NCBI GenBank assembly: GCA_023268875.1
Contig: JALRKL010000088.1
Coordinates: 1 to 40,151 of the forward strand
Direction of reading: 5' to 3'
Length of the DNA stretch: 40,151 nt
Origin: Bacteroidia bacterium
GTDB taxonomy: Bacteria > Bacteroidota > Bacteroidia > NS11-12g > UBA955
Made by a program: the position numbers and the translations under genes
Part shown: positions 1-8,783 of the stretch, piece by piece
How positions within the stretch are numbered: the stretch's first letter is position 1
Layout of the letters: every line of letters starts with the position of its first letter
The notes under the pieces: model-generated
What the model was told of the DNA's origin: nothing
Seen by the model: only the letters and a program-made list of their open reading frames with translations
The model's database searches: none

Positions 1-96
1 GTGCCGTTTTATGAAAAATTCGGATTTAAAACCCAGGGCCCTCAATTTGAAGAGGCCGGAATATGGCATTACAAGATGGTTTACGACGCAAAATAA
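1..96 (+). CDS. GNAT-family acetyltransferase, C-terminal fragment (5' truncated by window edge)
   Basis: Frame 1 is open from base 1 to TAA at 94-96: VPFYEKFGFKTQGPQFEEAGIWHYKMVYDAK; PFYEKFGF is a typical GNAT motif B ending. Confidence 0.7.
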   Translation: MPFYEKFGFKTQGPQFEEAGIWHYKMVYDAK

Positions 97-211
97 ACAC
101 TTTCAATACGCTCCAACATTTCTTATCTAGTATTGTAAAAACAATAATCGATTGAACTTGTTCCAGCGGCAAGTAAATGGACAATTTTGGTAATAGTTAT
201 GTGTATAAAAT

Positions 212-1459
212 TTAAGGATTTTTAACCGCTATCCTTAAATCGGTGTAAAAACGCATTAACTCTTCATTGTTTTTAACGGCACTGTGATTTTCTAAACAAT
301 ATGCATGTCCAAGTTTGGCCATTTCAATAGCTCTTTTTCGGTTCCCTATTAAATCAATAAGTGCATTAGCAAAATCATTTGCATCGTTGTGGATGGCGAT
401 AATTCCGTCTTCCTTTTTTATAGGAAGCCCTTGAACGGCTATTTCAGTTGCTACACACGGTATACCCAAAGAAAGGGCTTCAATCAGTTTCATCCGAATA
501 CCGCTTCCTGCTAACAACGGAACCACGGCAATTCCATGATTGCGCATAAAATCAGAAGCATCGGCCACTTCGCCATGGTTGTAAACCCCGGTTTGAAAAA
601 ACATTTTCGCATGTTCATTAATACCTTTTCCAGCCACGTGAAATATTAAATTTGGGTGAGCCGCTTTTACCAGCGGCCATACTTTCGATAAAAACCATTG
701 AACCGCTTGCACATTTGCATCCCACTCCATGGATCCAATATGAAATATAGCATCTGGTTGTATTTTCACCTCTACTTTCAGCGAAGTTTTAACACTAGGT
801 AGATACAAATGCACCCTTTTTGCTCCGTGTTTAGTAAAGAAATCACAGTCTTTTTGGGAAATTCCTACAACAGCATCTACGGATTTAATTAATCGCAATT
901 CTTCCTTCTTTAATCGCAGGCTCTGTAATTTTAGGTATAGTTTCTTGAAATAATTTGTACTGTTTACCGCTAAACGCATCCAGATTTCGTGCTCTACGTT
1001 GTGCGCGCGATATACAGTTGGAGTTTTAAACGGTTCGGAACTGTGTATGGAGGCAGTTAATAATTCGCCGCTATAAAAAACTTCCCGACTTAACAAAGGA
1101 TAGGAATAAACTCCTTCTATTTGTATTAAATCAAATTTTCGTTCTTGGATTAAAGCCGTTAGTTTCGCCGATACCTCTACATTGTAGTAACGTTCGAGAA
1201 AATAGCTTCCCCCCGTAAATAAATTTTTCAATGCCGCCCACGGTTTTACCGAGGCATCTAACGGCTCGGTAATTACCTCACAAAATGCCAATTTCGACGC
1301 TATAGTTTCGGGCGTAACAAAATGTTTTTGGGTGTTGAAACTAAAAAAAGTTATTTTATTTCCCGCAAGACTTAGCGATTCAAGTAAACGATAGGTGGCA
1401 AGTGCTCCACCATCGTGAAGAGGCCAAGGTACTCTATTTCCAACTACAAGTATATTCAT
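212..1459 (-). CDS. Glycosyltransferase, GT4-like (group 1)
   Basis: 415 aa ORF; C-terminal GSGIRMKLIEALSLGIPCVATEIAVQGLP is a GT-B nucleotide-sugar binding motif; N-term MNILVVGNRVPWPLHDGGALATYRLLESL. Confidence 0.85.
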   Translation of the reverse strand: MNILVVGNRVPWPLHDGGALATYRLLESLSLAGNKITFFSFNTQKHFVTPETIASKLAFCEVITEPLDASVKPWAALKNLFTGGSYFLERYYNVEVSAKLTALIQERKFDLIQIEGVYSYPLLSREVFYSGELLTASIHSSEPFKTPTVYRAHNVEHEIWMRLAVNSTNYFKKLYLKLQSLRLKKEELRLIKSVDAVVGISQKDCDFFTKHGAKRVHLYLPSVKTSLKVEVKIQPDAIFHIGSMEWDANVQAVQWFLSKVWPLVKAAHPNLIFHVAGKGINEHAKMFFQTGVYNHGEVADASDFMRNHGIAVVPLLAGSGIRMKLIEALSLGIPCVATEIAVQGLPIKKEDGIIAIHNDANDFANALIDLIGNRKRAIEMAKLGHAYCLENHSAVKNNEELMRFYTDLRIAVKNP

Positions 1460-2886
1460 GAATTGGTTGAAATAGGCGCTTTAAATCGTTTGCGCCGAGG
1501 TTCCCAAAGATTGCGATCGGAAAGGGCTTTTCGGGTAATAAAAACAGCAACACTGAGTAGCAAAACACTGCTCATCCACATACCAAACCAAACAGGAACG
1601 ATGAGCCCCTTACCCATTTTTTCACCGGTTAGGTTTAATGCGTAAAAAAGCACAAACAGCAACACACTGATAACCAATGGCAGGCCAATACCCCCTTTTT
1701 TTATGATAGCTCCCAAGGGCGCAGAAATGAGAAATAAAATCATCAATAAAAACGAGAAGGCGAATTTTTTGTGCCATTCACTCTTATATAACGCAACATC
1801 TTTCCATTCGTAATCTTGTGACGAGGCGTAACCGTCTAAAGTACCTTTAATTCCTTTCGCTGTTGAAACGGCCAAATTTCTCATACTCGCTCGTTTGCTC
1901 GAATCGAAATTATTATATAAATCGGGGTCTATTAATGGAATGATATTCTCAATCGGACGGACGGTAGTGTTTTGACTTGGAAATAGTTTTGGATAATGTA
2001 TTAAGCGACTCAGATAGCGTTCGTTATCAGCGTAATGTTTTTCCATTCGAATTTGGAAGGTATCAATTTCAAGTTGGAGCTGCCTTAAGTTTAACAAACG
2101 GTAATCGGTTGCTAAGTGATCTCTATTCGCAAAATTGAAATCCAAACTCGATAAATCAACCACCATCTGTTGTTTTTCAAAATACATTTTATTGAATGGC
2201 AGGGTTTTTCGATAATTCTCGGCCGATGTCATTTCTTCGTATCTAACTCCATCGAATAGTGTAAAATTAAGGGTCCGTTTATCGCCAGACAATTTCATGG
2301 TTCCGTCCTTTGCTCGGATCACGTTTAAACGCTTGCTATTGTCTTTTTTATACTCGTATATAAGCACATCATGCACGGTTTCATTGTCTTCCTCTTTTTT
2401 CCCAACAGAAATCGCCACCCCTTCAATTTGTTGGTAGAACTGACCCGGTTCGATGTTAAAAGCTGGCTTTTTTGACCTTACCTCCATAAGCATGGCTTTC
2501 CCCTCTAAATTGGCTTTTGGAATGACATAATTCAAGAATAAAAAGTTCATTACAACCAAGCCACACATAAATAGGAAAACCGGCCTTAGAATGCGAATTA
2601 ATGAAATTCCATTTGCCTTCATAGAAACCAATTCGAAACTTTCGGATAGATTTCCAAAGGTCATTAATCCGGCAACCATCACGGTCATGGGCAATGCCAT
2701 TGGAACTAAATCGGCTAAGGACAATCCGATTAACTTTAAAAGTACCAATGTGGGAATTCCTTTACCGACTAATTCGTCGATATATTTCCATAAAAACTGC
2801 ATCAAAAAGAGGAACAAACTCAACAGGAACGTAACAGCAAATAGCCGAACATACATGCGGAGAATGAGCACATCGATGCGTTTCAC
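1456..2886 (-). CDS. LptF/LptG (YjgP/YjgQ) family LPS-export permease
   Basis: 476 aa; N-term MKRIDVLILRMYVRLFAVTF, multiple TM segments, LSESFELVSMKANGISLIRILRP and C-terminal permease TM block; 4-nt ATGA overlap with downstream glycosyltransferase. Confidence 0.88.
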   Translation of the reverse strand: MKRIDVLILRMYVRLFAVTFLLSLFLFLMQFLWKYIDELVGKGIPTLVLLKLIGLSLADLVPMALPMTVMVAGLMTFGNLSESFELVSMKANGISLIRILRPVFLFMCGLVVMNFLFLNYVIPKANLEGKAMLMEVRSKKPAFNIEPGQFYQQIEGVAISVGKKEEDNETVHDVLIYEYKKDNSKRLNVIRAKDGTMKLSGDKRTLNFTLFDGVRYEEMTSAENYRKTLPFNKMYFEKQQMVVDLSSLDFNFANRDHLATDYRLLNLRQLQLEIDTFQIRMEKHYADNERYLSRLIHYPKLFPSQNTTVRPIENIIPLIDPDLYNNFDSSKRASMRNLAVSTAKGIKGTLDGYASSQDYEWKDVALYKSEWHKKFAFSFLLMILFLISAPLGAIIKKGGIGLPLVISVLLFVLFYALNLTGEKMGKGLIVPVWFGMWMSSVLLLSVAVFITRKALSDRNLWEPRRKRFKAPISTNS

Positions 2887-2928
2887 AGCGCAAAGGTAGG
2901 ATAAATTACACGAAGCTAGTTTGCAATA

Positions 2929-3963
2929 TTAGTCTTCGAGAAAGACAAAATTAGAGGGGATGATTCCAGTAAAAAACGAGTGTTTTATTGAGTCAGCTCC
3001 GGCATTCATCACAACCACACGGCCCCTACTGATGTAATCGTAGGCGTCGGATATGTAAATATCTCCACTCTTGGGGTGAACCGACAAACCATACCCAGTA
3101 GTGTACGGCACCACGGAAACAAAAACAGATTTAGAGGGGTCTCGCAAATCACAGCATTGCAAATTACCAGACAATAATAACCACATTGAATCACGTGTTT
3201 GCGACAAACACATGCGATTTAAATTATTTTTCGGGGGAAATTCAACACGTTCGGTAACCTTAAAATCAGAATTCAGGCAAGTCAAACTCGATGAATCGCC
3301 ATCACTTGCACCGACCCACAGTCGATTTTGTGCATCGACCGATAAATATTGGGTTCCTCTAGGCGTTGGAATTAATTTAGCTTGACTCAAATCTGGATCG
3401 TATACCCAAACATAACCATCGTAAACAGCGGAAACTATTCGACCGTTAAACAATGTTATATTTTCTGTCCAGCCGGAGAATGTACCTGACGGCTCAGGTA
3501 AAACCTCGAGGGTCTCTGTTTCAAAACTAAGGGTATCCAAAACCGTTATCGCATTATTTTCCAGGTCGCTGATGTATAATTTCCCCTTGTAAGAAGTTGC
3601 GTATCTCGGTGATTTTCCAACCTCAAACTGATGTTTTACCTTCAGGGTATTGGGATCGACACCAATTATGATACCGCTGTTATTTACAATCAACCATAAG
3701 GTATTGCCATATATCAATCCCGATTGCAATACATCCCCTATAGGTCTTTTATTTACTTCTTCAAAGGCTTTTGGCCAAAGTGCGTTTGAATCGGGATTAT
3801 AAATATCCAACTGAGCATTATTCCACATGAAATTACCTTCACATAAAACAGCTACTCGTGAATTCTTCGAAGAAATTATGGCATTCCCCGAACCCGAAGG
3901 TTCCTTAATACAGGATCCTAAAACCAATGATAAACAAACCAATGAGATAACAAATGTTCTCAT
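2929..3963 (-). CDS. Surface lipoprotein, YncE/DUF5074-like beta-propeller, probable BtuG-type cobalamin-binding protein
   Basis: Lipobox VLGSC; repeated propeller-blade motifs (KLYISDLENNAITVLD, GLSVHPKSGDIYISDAYDYISRGRVVVMN); downstream of a cobalamin riboswitch and TonB receptor. Confidence 0.75.
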   Translation of the reverse strand: MRTFVISLVCLSLVLGSCIKEPSGSGNAIISSKNSRVAVLCEGNFMWNNAQLDIYNPDSNALWPKAFEEVNKRPIGDVLQSGLIYGNTLWLIVNNSGIIIGVDPNTLKVKHQFEVGKSPRYATSYKGKLYISDLENNAITVLDTLSFETETLEVLPEPSGTFSGWTENITLFNGRIVSAVYDGYVWVYDPDLSQAKLIPTPRGTQYLSVDAQNRLWVGASDGDSSSLTCLNSDFKVTERVEFPPKNNLNRMCLSQTRDSMWLLLSGNLQCCDLRDPSKSVFVSVVPYTTGYGLSVHPKSGDIYISDAYDYISRGRVVVMNAGADSIKHSFFTGIIPSNFVFLED

Positions 3964-3968
3964 TTCCC

Positions 3969-4961
3969 TTATTGTTTAATAAACGTGGCAGTTGCAATAT
4001 TACCGTCGTTAAGATATGCACGGATCCAATATAACCCAGGGGGAATGGACGTCACATTTATATTTCCGTTAAAGAGATCGAATCTGCTAACGGTCGTACC
4101 GCGATAATCGCAAATTTCTAATGAACTTATTTTTGCATATTCCGCAACTCGAAGATAATTGGAGGTCGGATTGGGGTAAACCTTGAGTGAAATCGGTTTA
4201 ATTCTTTGGGTTGCTCCTGGGTGCGCTACGAATATTCTATCAAGTGCGAAATACAGCGGTGTATTGATCCCAAAGTCTCCCACATCAGAACTTTGCAATT
4301 CAAAATCAATCGAATCTGTTTGTGTGCTGAGTGCTACCCATTGCCAAGTGTCTAATAAAAAATGTTTGGTTGAATCAGCTGAACGAAAATCTGCAAGTAT
4401 CACTTGGTGCGTTTTTTGTAATTCGCCGTTTAGGTACAAATGAATATTCAAGATAAAACTGTCCTTATCGGCCGCATTAAACTTTTTGGCAAAATTATCA
4501 CCGAAGGCCATGCTGTTGTATGCAAAGGTGGTATTCGTAATGTAGAACCCATCTACATACTGATCTACCGGATTTGGATTGATCAAGGTAGCGTTTTGAG
4601 TTCCAATAGCATATACTTCTCCTCCTTCTTCCGCACCGGCACCTGCTTTTGCGGCGTAAAGGTGCTTGCTAAAATCACTCGGTTCCAAATTGGTAAGATT
4701 TTTCCTTGAAAATGCCCATTGGTTTTTCCAATAGCCTCCCCAAGACGTATCCCAACCAATATTCATTTGGAGTTTCGCCTGAAACAAACTGTCAGGCGAT
4801 TCGTATTGAGTTAGCCCATTAGAACCGTTCCAAACTTCCCCCGTGGGAATTACAGACTTTAACTCTTCAAAACCAATTTGTTCTACGAGTGCTGTTTGTG
4901 ATTTTAAAGTGCTAAAGGAAACAAATATCCCGAGCAAAACTAATACTGCATTTTTCATTTT
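3969..4961 (-). CDS. DUF4465-like secreted protein with T9SS type A C-terminal sorting domain
   Basis: Signal peptide MKNAVLVLLGIFVSFSTLKSQ (internal Met of ORF 3969..4994); C-term LKVYPNPTSNYLRV...PPGLYWIRAYLNDGNIATATFIKQ is a T9SS type A sorting domain; operonic with B12 cassette. Confidence 0.72.
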   Translation of the reverse strand, partial: KMKNAVLVLLGIFVSFSTLKSQTALVEQIGFEELKSVIPTGEVWNGSNGLTQYESPDSLFQAKLQMNIGWDTSWGGYWKNQWAFSRKNLTNLEPSDFSKHLYAAKAGAGAEEGGEVYAIGTQNATLINPNPVDQYVDGFYITNTTFAYNSMAFGDNFAKKFNAADKDSFILNIHLYLNGELQKTHQVILADFRSADSTKHFLLDTWQWVALSTQTDSIDFELQSSDVGDFGINTPLYFALDRIFVAHPGATQRIKPISLKVYPNPTSNYLRVAEYAKISSLEICDYRGTTVSRFDLFNGNINVTSIPPGLYWIRAYLNDGNIATATFIKQ

Positions 4962-5064
4962 ATATTTTAGATTTAATGGTTTGAATGATTTCATGTTATT
5001 TGTTCTTTATTGGGTCTGGTTATGAGGTAGGCATTAGAAACATAATGAATTGGGGTTACAAACA

Positions 5065-6924
5065 TCACATAATGATATTCAGCTTTAGATAGATATTACG
5101 CGGAGGCATGGGTCTACCGGGCATATTTTGATATTGCACATTTAGAATGTTATGTGCGCCGAAATTCCATTGTGAATGACCATTCTTGAGCAATCCCCAA
5201 ATTGATGATTTGAAGGAGGATTCCAATGAAAATAATTGATAAAATGGCAAAATACTAGAATTGTCTGTGGTTGTGTAGCGATTCCCAACTTTTTGCCAAA
5301 TTACACTTAGGTTTACCCTTTTCAAAGCAACACTTAACTGGGTAGTGCTCATTATATCCGGAACGAAAATCTGATGTAGAAAATCTGATTCTTTCTTAAC
5401 CCGAACAGCCGACCTTACCCATTCAAAATGTTCCTTCAGTTGCAAAGAAAAGGCCCCTATTTTTTTAGATAATTGGGTAAAAAATTGCACTCCGGTATAC
5501 CGTCCAAAATACAAATTTTGTGCGGCCCAAAAGGCTCCTTGGGGAAGCCAAATAATGGGATTATTCAATTCGCGATAAAAAGGGGTTAATTCGGCTTTTA
5601 AATCCAAACCCGGCATTATCGTTGGATGCCAAACAAGCCCAACTTCGGTTCCCCATCCGATTTCCGGAGTTAAATTATTTCTTTGGGAAACCTGCCAATA
5701 CAAATCGTTTAAGGTTGGTCGGCGAAAACTCCTGTGAATATCTGTTTTGAAACTTAAACCGTTAAATAATGCCGTATGGGTACCGATGCCACCCGTGAGA
5801 ACTTGCTCTTTAAACTCGTATCGAGCATTTACAAGATAGGCTGTTTTGCCCAAATCCCCTTTCCAAGCAGAAAAAATTGCAGGAAGTATTCGTTGTTTCG
5901 TAGTTTCATAAAATCCAGATTTGCCTTCTTGAATTTGATAATCGAGGCCCAAAAGCGCTCTTCCCCATTGGGTTTGCTTGTATACCTCAGTTTGAAGAAA
6001 CCACATATTGGCAATAGAGGTATCGCCGGAATTTTCTGTTTCAGAATAAACCAGACGATCTGAAGTAAAACCTGCTTTCTGTGTAAAATGAAACCTTTTT
6101 TGGTGGTAATCGTACTGAACTAAATTTCGGGATTGTAAATCTGATTGTCTTCCTAGATCCTGGTTAGAGCCATATAAAAATCCCAAGCCCCGGTCTACCC
6201 TCCCTAATTCGGAGATGATCTTAAACTGGTGATTGTTTAGCCCATGCGCGGCAACCAATCGAATATTTTGAAGGTTTAAGTGGCTATTGAATGAAGTTCG
6301 ATTGACTTGTTTTATCGGATCAAAAAAATCAAAAACATTGGCTCTATCCATCCAAGAACTCGTCAAGTTGAAATAGTTGCGATTATTCCCCTTACCAATT
6401 TGAAACCCCGATTGAAAATTACCCAAGGAATTGGCTTCCGCATTTAAACGTATTCTCAAGGGAGAATTGAAGTGTATTTGATTGTTCAAAACAACGGTTC
6501 CTCCGACGCTTCCAGATCCGTACATGGCCGAATTTCCTCCCTCGATCAATATCATTTCATCCATCCCGAATGTAGAAACACCGTTAAAATCCATCATGCC
6601 GAGCATAGGATGATTGATGGGCAATCCATTCCAAAGAACTTGAGTTTGAGTAGCGTCTGCGCCTCGTTTAGAAATCGTAGCAGAACCCGATACTCCATAT
6701 TCCTTGAAAAATTGAGCCGCCTCCTGCATGTTTTGTGATAGCAGTCCAAAACCGGTTCCCGGGTGTAATTTCAATTCTCGACGACCGATATTCGCAAATT
6801 CGATACGCTCCGCTCTGATACGCACCGTATCAACCATTGGAACGGGTCGATTATCAGGCTCCCAACTTGTGGAGTCTCCCAATGATGCCAAGCAGGCGGC
6901 GATATGTACTACATAATGCAGCAT
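5065..6924 (-). CDS. btuB: TonB-dependent outer-membrane receptor, probable cobalamin (BtuB-like) transporter
   Basis: 619 aa; plug-domain segments (GADATQTQVLWNGLPINHPMLGMMDFNGVS; IEGGNSAMYGSGSVGGTVVLNN), aromatic-rich beta-barrel C-term; directly downstream of cobalamin riboswitch. Confidence 0.82.
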   Translation of the reverse strand: MLHYVVHIAACLASLGDSTSWEPDNRPVPMVDTVRIRAERIEFANIGRRELKLHPGTGFGLLSQNMQEAAQFFKEYGVSGSATISKRGADATQTQVLWNGLPINHPMLGMMDFNGVSTFGMDEMILIEGGNSAMYGSGSVGGTVVLNNQIHFNSPLRIRLNAEANSLGNFQSGFQIGKGNNRNYFNLTSSWMDRANVFDFFDPIKQVNRTSFNSHLNLQNIRLVAAHGLNNHQFKIISELGRVDRGLGFLYGSNQDLGRQSDLQSRNLVQYDYHQKRFHFTQKAGFTSDRLVYSETENSGDTSIANMWFLQTEVYKQTQWGRALLGLDYQIQEGKSGFYETTKQRILPAIFSAWKGDLGKTAYLVNARYEFKEQVLTGGIGTHTALFNGLSFKTDIHRSFRRPTLNDLYWQVSQRNNLTPEIGWGTEVGLVWHPTIMPGLDLKAELTPFYRELNNPIIWLPQGAFWAAQNLYFGRYTGVQFFTQLSKKIGAFSLQLKEHFEWVRSAVRVKKESDFLHQIFVPDIMSTTQLSVALKRVNLSVIWQKVGNRYTTTDNSSILPFYQLFSLESSFKSSIWGLLKNGHSQWNFGAHNILNVQYQNMPGRPMPPRNIYLKLNIIM

Positions 6925-7029
6925 AAGTTACCTAACTCGGAAATAAATAGCATGGTATAGCCAGACAAATACGGTCTGATAGAACCTACTACCTCGCTTT
7001 TATTCCCGAAAGCGGATTGATATAGTGAG

Positions 7030-7215
7030 ATTGGCAGGTCTTCTGACTTCCTCACCGAAGGCGCCTTCCCGTTTTCACAGTGGCATAAAGGCCTAAGGTA
7101 ATTCTCCAATTGGAGATGAGGTTACAGCTGCGGGTACAGTCACGGTTTTTCACCGTAGTTCCCTTTTCATTTCAAAAACATCTTGCCCGATGCTATTGAA
7201 AACCAAAACTCGATG
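7030..7215 (-). ncRNA. Cobalamin riboswitch upstream of btuB-like operon
   Basis: Reverse complement carries B12-element conserved blocks in order: GGTGAAAAACCGTGACTGTACCCGCAGCTGTAA ... GCCACTGTG ... CGGGAAGGCGCC ... GAAGTCAGAAGACCTGCC. Confidence 0.95.
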
Positions 7216-7223
7216 CAAACATA
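7216..7223 (-). promoter_or_regulatory. Bacteroidota -7 element (TATGTTTG) for riboswitch/btuB transcript
   Basis: TAnnTTTG match on minus strand immediately before the riboswitch 5' end; no good -33 TTG at 19-21 nt. Confidence 0.45.
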
Positions 7224-7336
7224 CGCCGTTTGTTTATTTCTTTACCTAGTTCTTTTCCACACGATTGGTCGAAGCAATATCAGATACATCGATAGTTTGT
7301 CCACAGAAAAGCCAAACCTTGATTACCTTTGTTATT

Positions 7337-8773
7337 ATGCTACGACACGCAGTATGGTTCTTGCTATTCGGTTTCATTGGATCGTCACAAGCACAAAATG
7401 TTCGTAAAATGGACCTTTCGGCTTGTATTGATTTGGCTCTAGAAGTAAACATCGATGTTTTGTTAAGTCAGTTAAATCAAGAACAAAGCCAAATCGATTA
7501 TCAACAAGCTCTTTGGAATTTGGGTCCTGAGGTAAGCTTTTCAGGAGGTCAGTTTTACCAAAGTGGTAGAAGTATTGATCGGTTTACCAATCAATTTGTT
7601 CAAGAGACCGTTGGTAATAGTTCAGTACAGCTTTCCAGCAGTTGGGTGGTTTATGCAGGGGGAAGTTTAAGAAAATCGGTTTTACGATCCAAAAAACAAG
7701 TTAAAGCTAGTGCCTTAGACTACCAACAATCAAAACAAAATATAGCCTTGAGTGTTGCTCTGGCCTATTTACAGTGCCTTCAAACGAAAGAGTTGGTTAA
7801 AGCCAATGAAAGTAACGAAGCCTCGTTACAACAAGATCAAAAAAGAATTGAAAAACTGGTTCAAATCGGAAGCGCCAACGAAGGATTACTTCTTTCTTCA
7901 AAAGCGCAATTAGCACAAGCCAGAGCTCAAAAGGTGCAGGTTGAAACACAACATCAAAGTGCCTTGTTGAACCTTAAAAATTTGCTCCGCATTCCAATTA
8001 GCGCCCCATTTGAGATTGAATACAGCATTGCGCCTGCCCCGGAGTACACGGTTTATCCCGCAAGTTTGAATGAACTCATAGATAGTGCACTCGCCAATAG
8101 GGCAGATTATCAAGCGGCTCAATATAAAGTAGAAGCCGCGGCATTATCAATGGGAATCGCAAAGTCCCAACTTTTACCCGTTCTTTCAGTTGGAGGAAAT
8201 TTAAGTTCTATATATTCAGACAAAGCGTTAAACGTCACAGGTTATCAAATCACCGGCTCACAGCCCATTGGAATCGTGCAAGGCACGAACGAAATTGTTG
8301 AGGCTCCAACCTTTACCTACCAAACCCAAACCATTGATTTTTCAAGGCAAATGCGCGATAATTTCGGTCAAAGTTTTGGAGCCAATTTATCGGTTCCTAT
8401 ATTTGGTAAATTCAGAGCTCAGAACGGTCTAAAATCGGCTAAAATAGCTTTTACCCAACAAGAATTAAATGCCATTCGCATTCGTCAAAATGCCATTGTA
8501 GAAGTTACCAATGCCTATCAAAGTTTCTCGAATGCGGCCATGCAATATCAAGCTCAAAGAGAAAATTATGATGCACAGAAACGGAATTTGGAATTCGTTC
8601 AAAAAAGATTCGAAAACGGTCAATCAAACTATTTTGAATTACAATTGGCCAAAAATCAAGAGTTAATGGCTTTCCAAAATTTCCTAACAAATAAATATGA
8701 AGCCGCCCTGCGAAATCTTATTTTAGACGTTATGTATCGAGGAAATCTTCAACTGTTAAAGCAAGTCCCCTAA
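7337..8773 (+). CDS. TolC-family outer-membrane efflux protein
   Basis: Signal peptide MLRHAVWFLLFGFIGSSQAQ; two coiled-coil helical repeats (QQALWNLGPEVSFSGGQFYQSGRS..., ANAYQSFSNAAMQYQAQRENYDAQKRNLEFVQKRFENGQSNYFELQLAKNQEL); start chosen at internal ATG of ORF 7265..8773. Confidence 0.9.
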   Translation: MLRHAVWFLLFGFIGSSQAQNVRKMDLSACIDLALEVNIDVLLSQLNQEQSQIDYQQALWNLGPEVSFSGGQFYQSGRSIDRFTNQFVQETVGNSSVQLSSSWVVYAGGSLRKSVLRSKKQVKASALDYQQSKQNIALSVALAYLQCLQTKELVKANESNEASLQQDQKRIEKLVQIGSANEGLLLSSKAQLAQARAQKVQVETQHQSALLNLKNLLRIPISAPFEIEYSIAPAPEYTVYPASLNELIDSALANRADYQAAQYKVEAAALSMGIAKSQLLPVLSVGGNLSSIYSDKALNVTGYQITGSQPIGIVQGTNEIVEAPTFTYQTQTIDFSRQMRDNFGQSFGANLSVPIFGKFRAQNGLKSAKIAFTQQELNAIRIRQNAIVEVTNAYQSFSNAAMQYQAQRENYDAQKRNLEFVQKRFENGQSNYFELQLAKNQELMAFQNFLTNKYEAALRNLILDVMYRGNLQLLKQVP

Positions 8774-8783
8774 GTCCATAGAA

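Noticed and set aside
131-146. TATTGT-AAAA-ACAATA inverted repeat
   Set aside because: Short AT-rich stem expected by chance in AT-rich intergenic DNA
1415-1645. 76-aa plus-strand ORF across the GT/LptF junction
   Set aside because: Antisense to two well-supported overlapping genes; Arg-rich composition typical of a noise ORF
6909-7109. 66-aa minus-strand ORF
   Set aside because: Lies almost wholly inside the cobalamin riboswitch and leader; better explained as non-coding RNA
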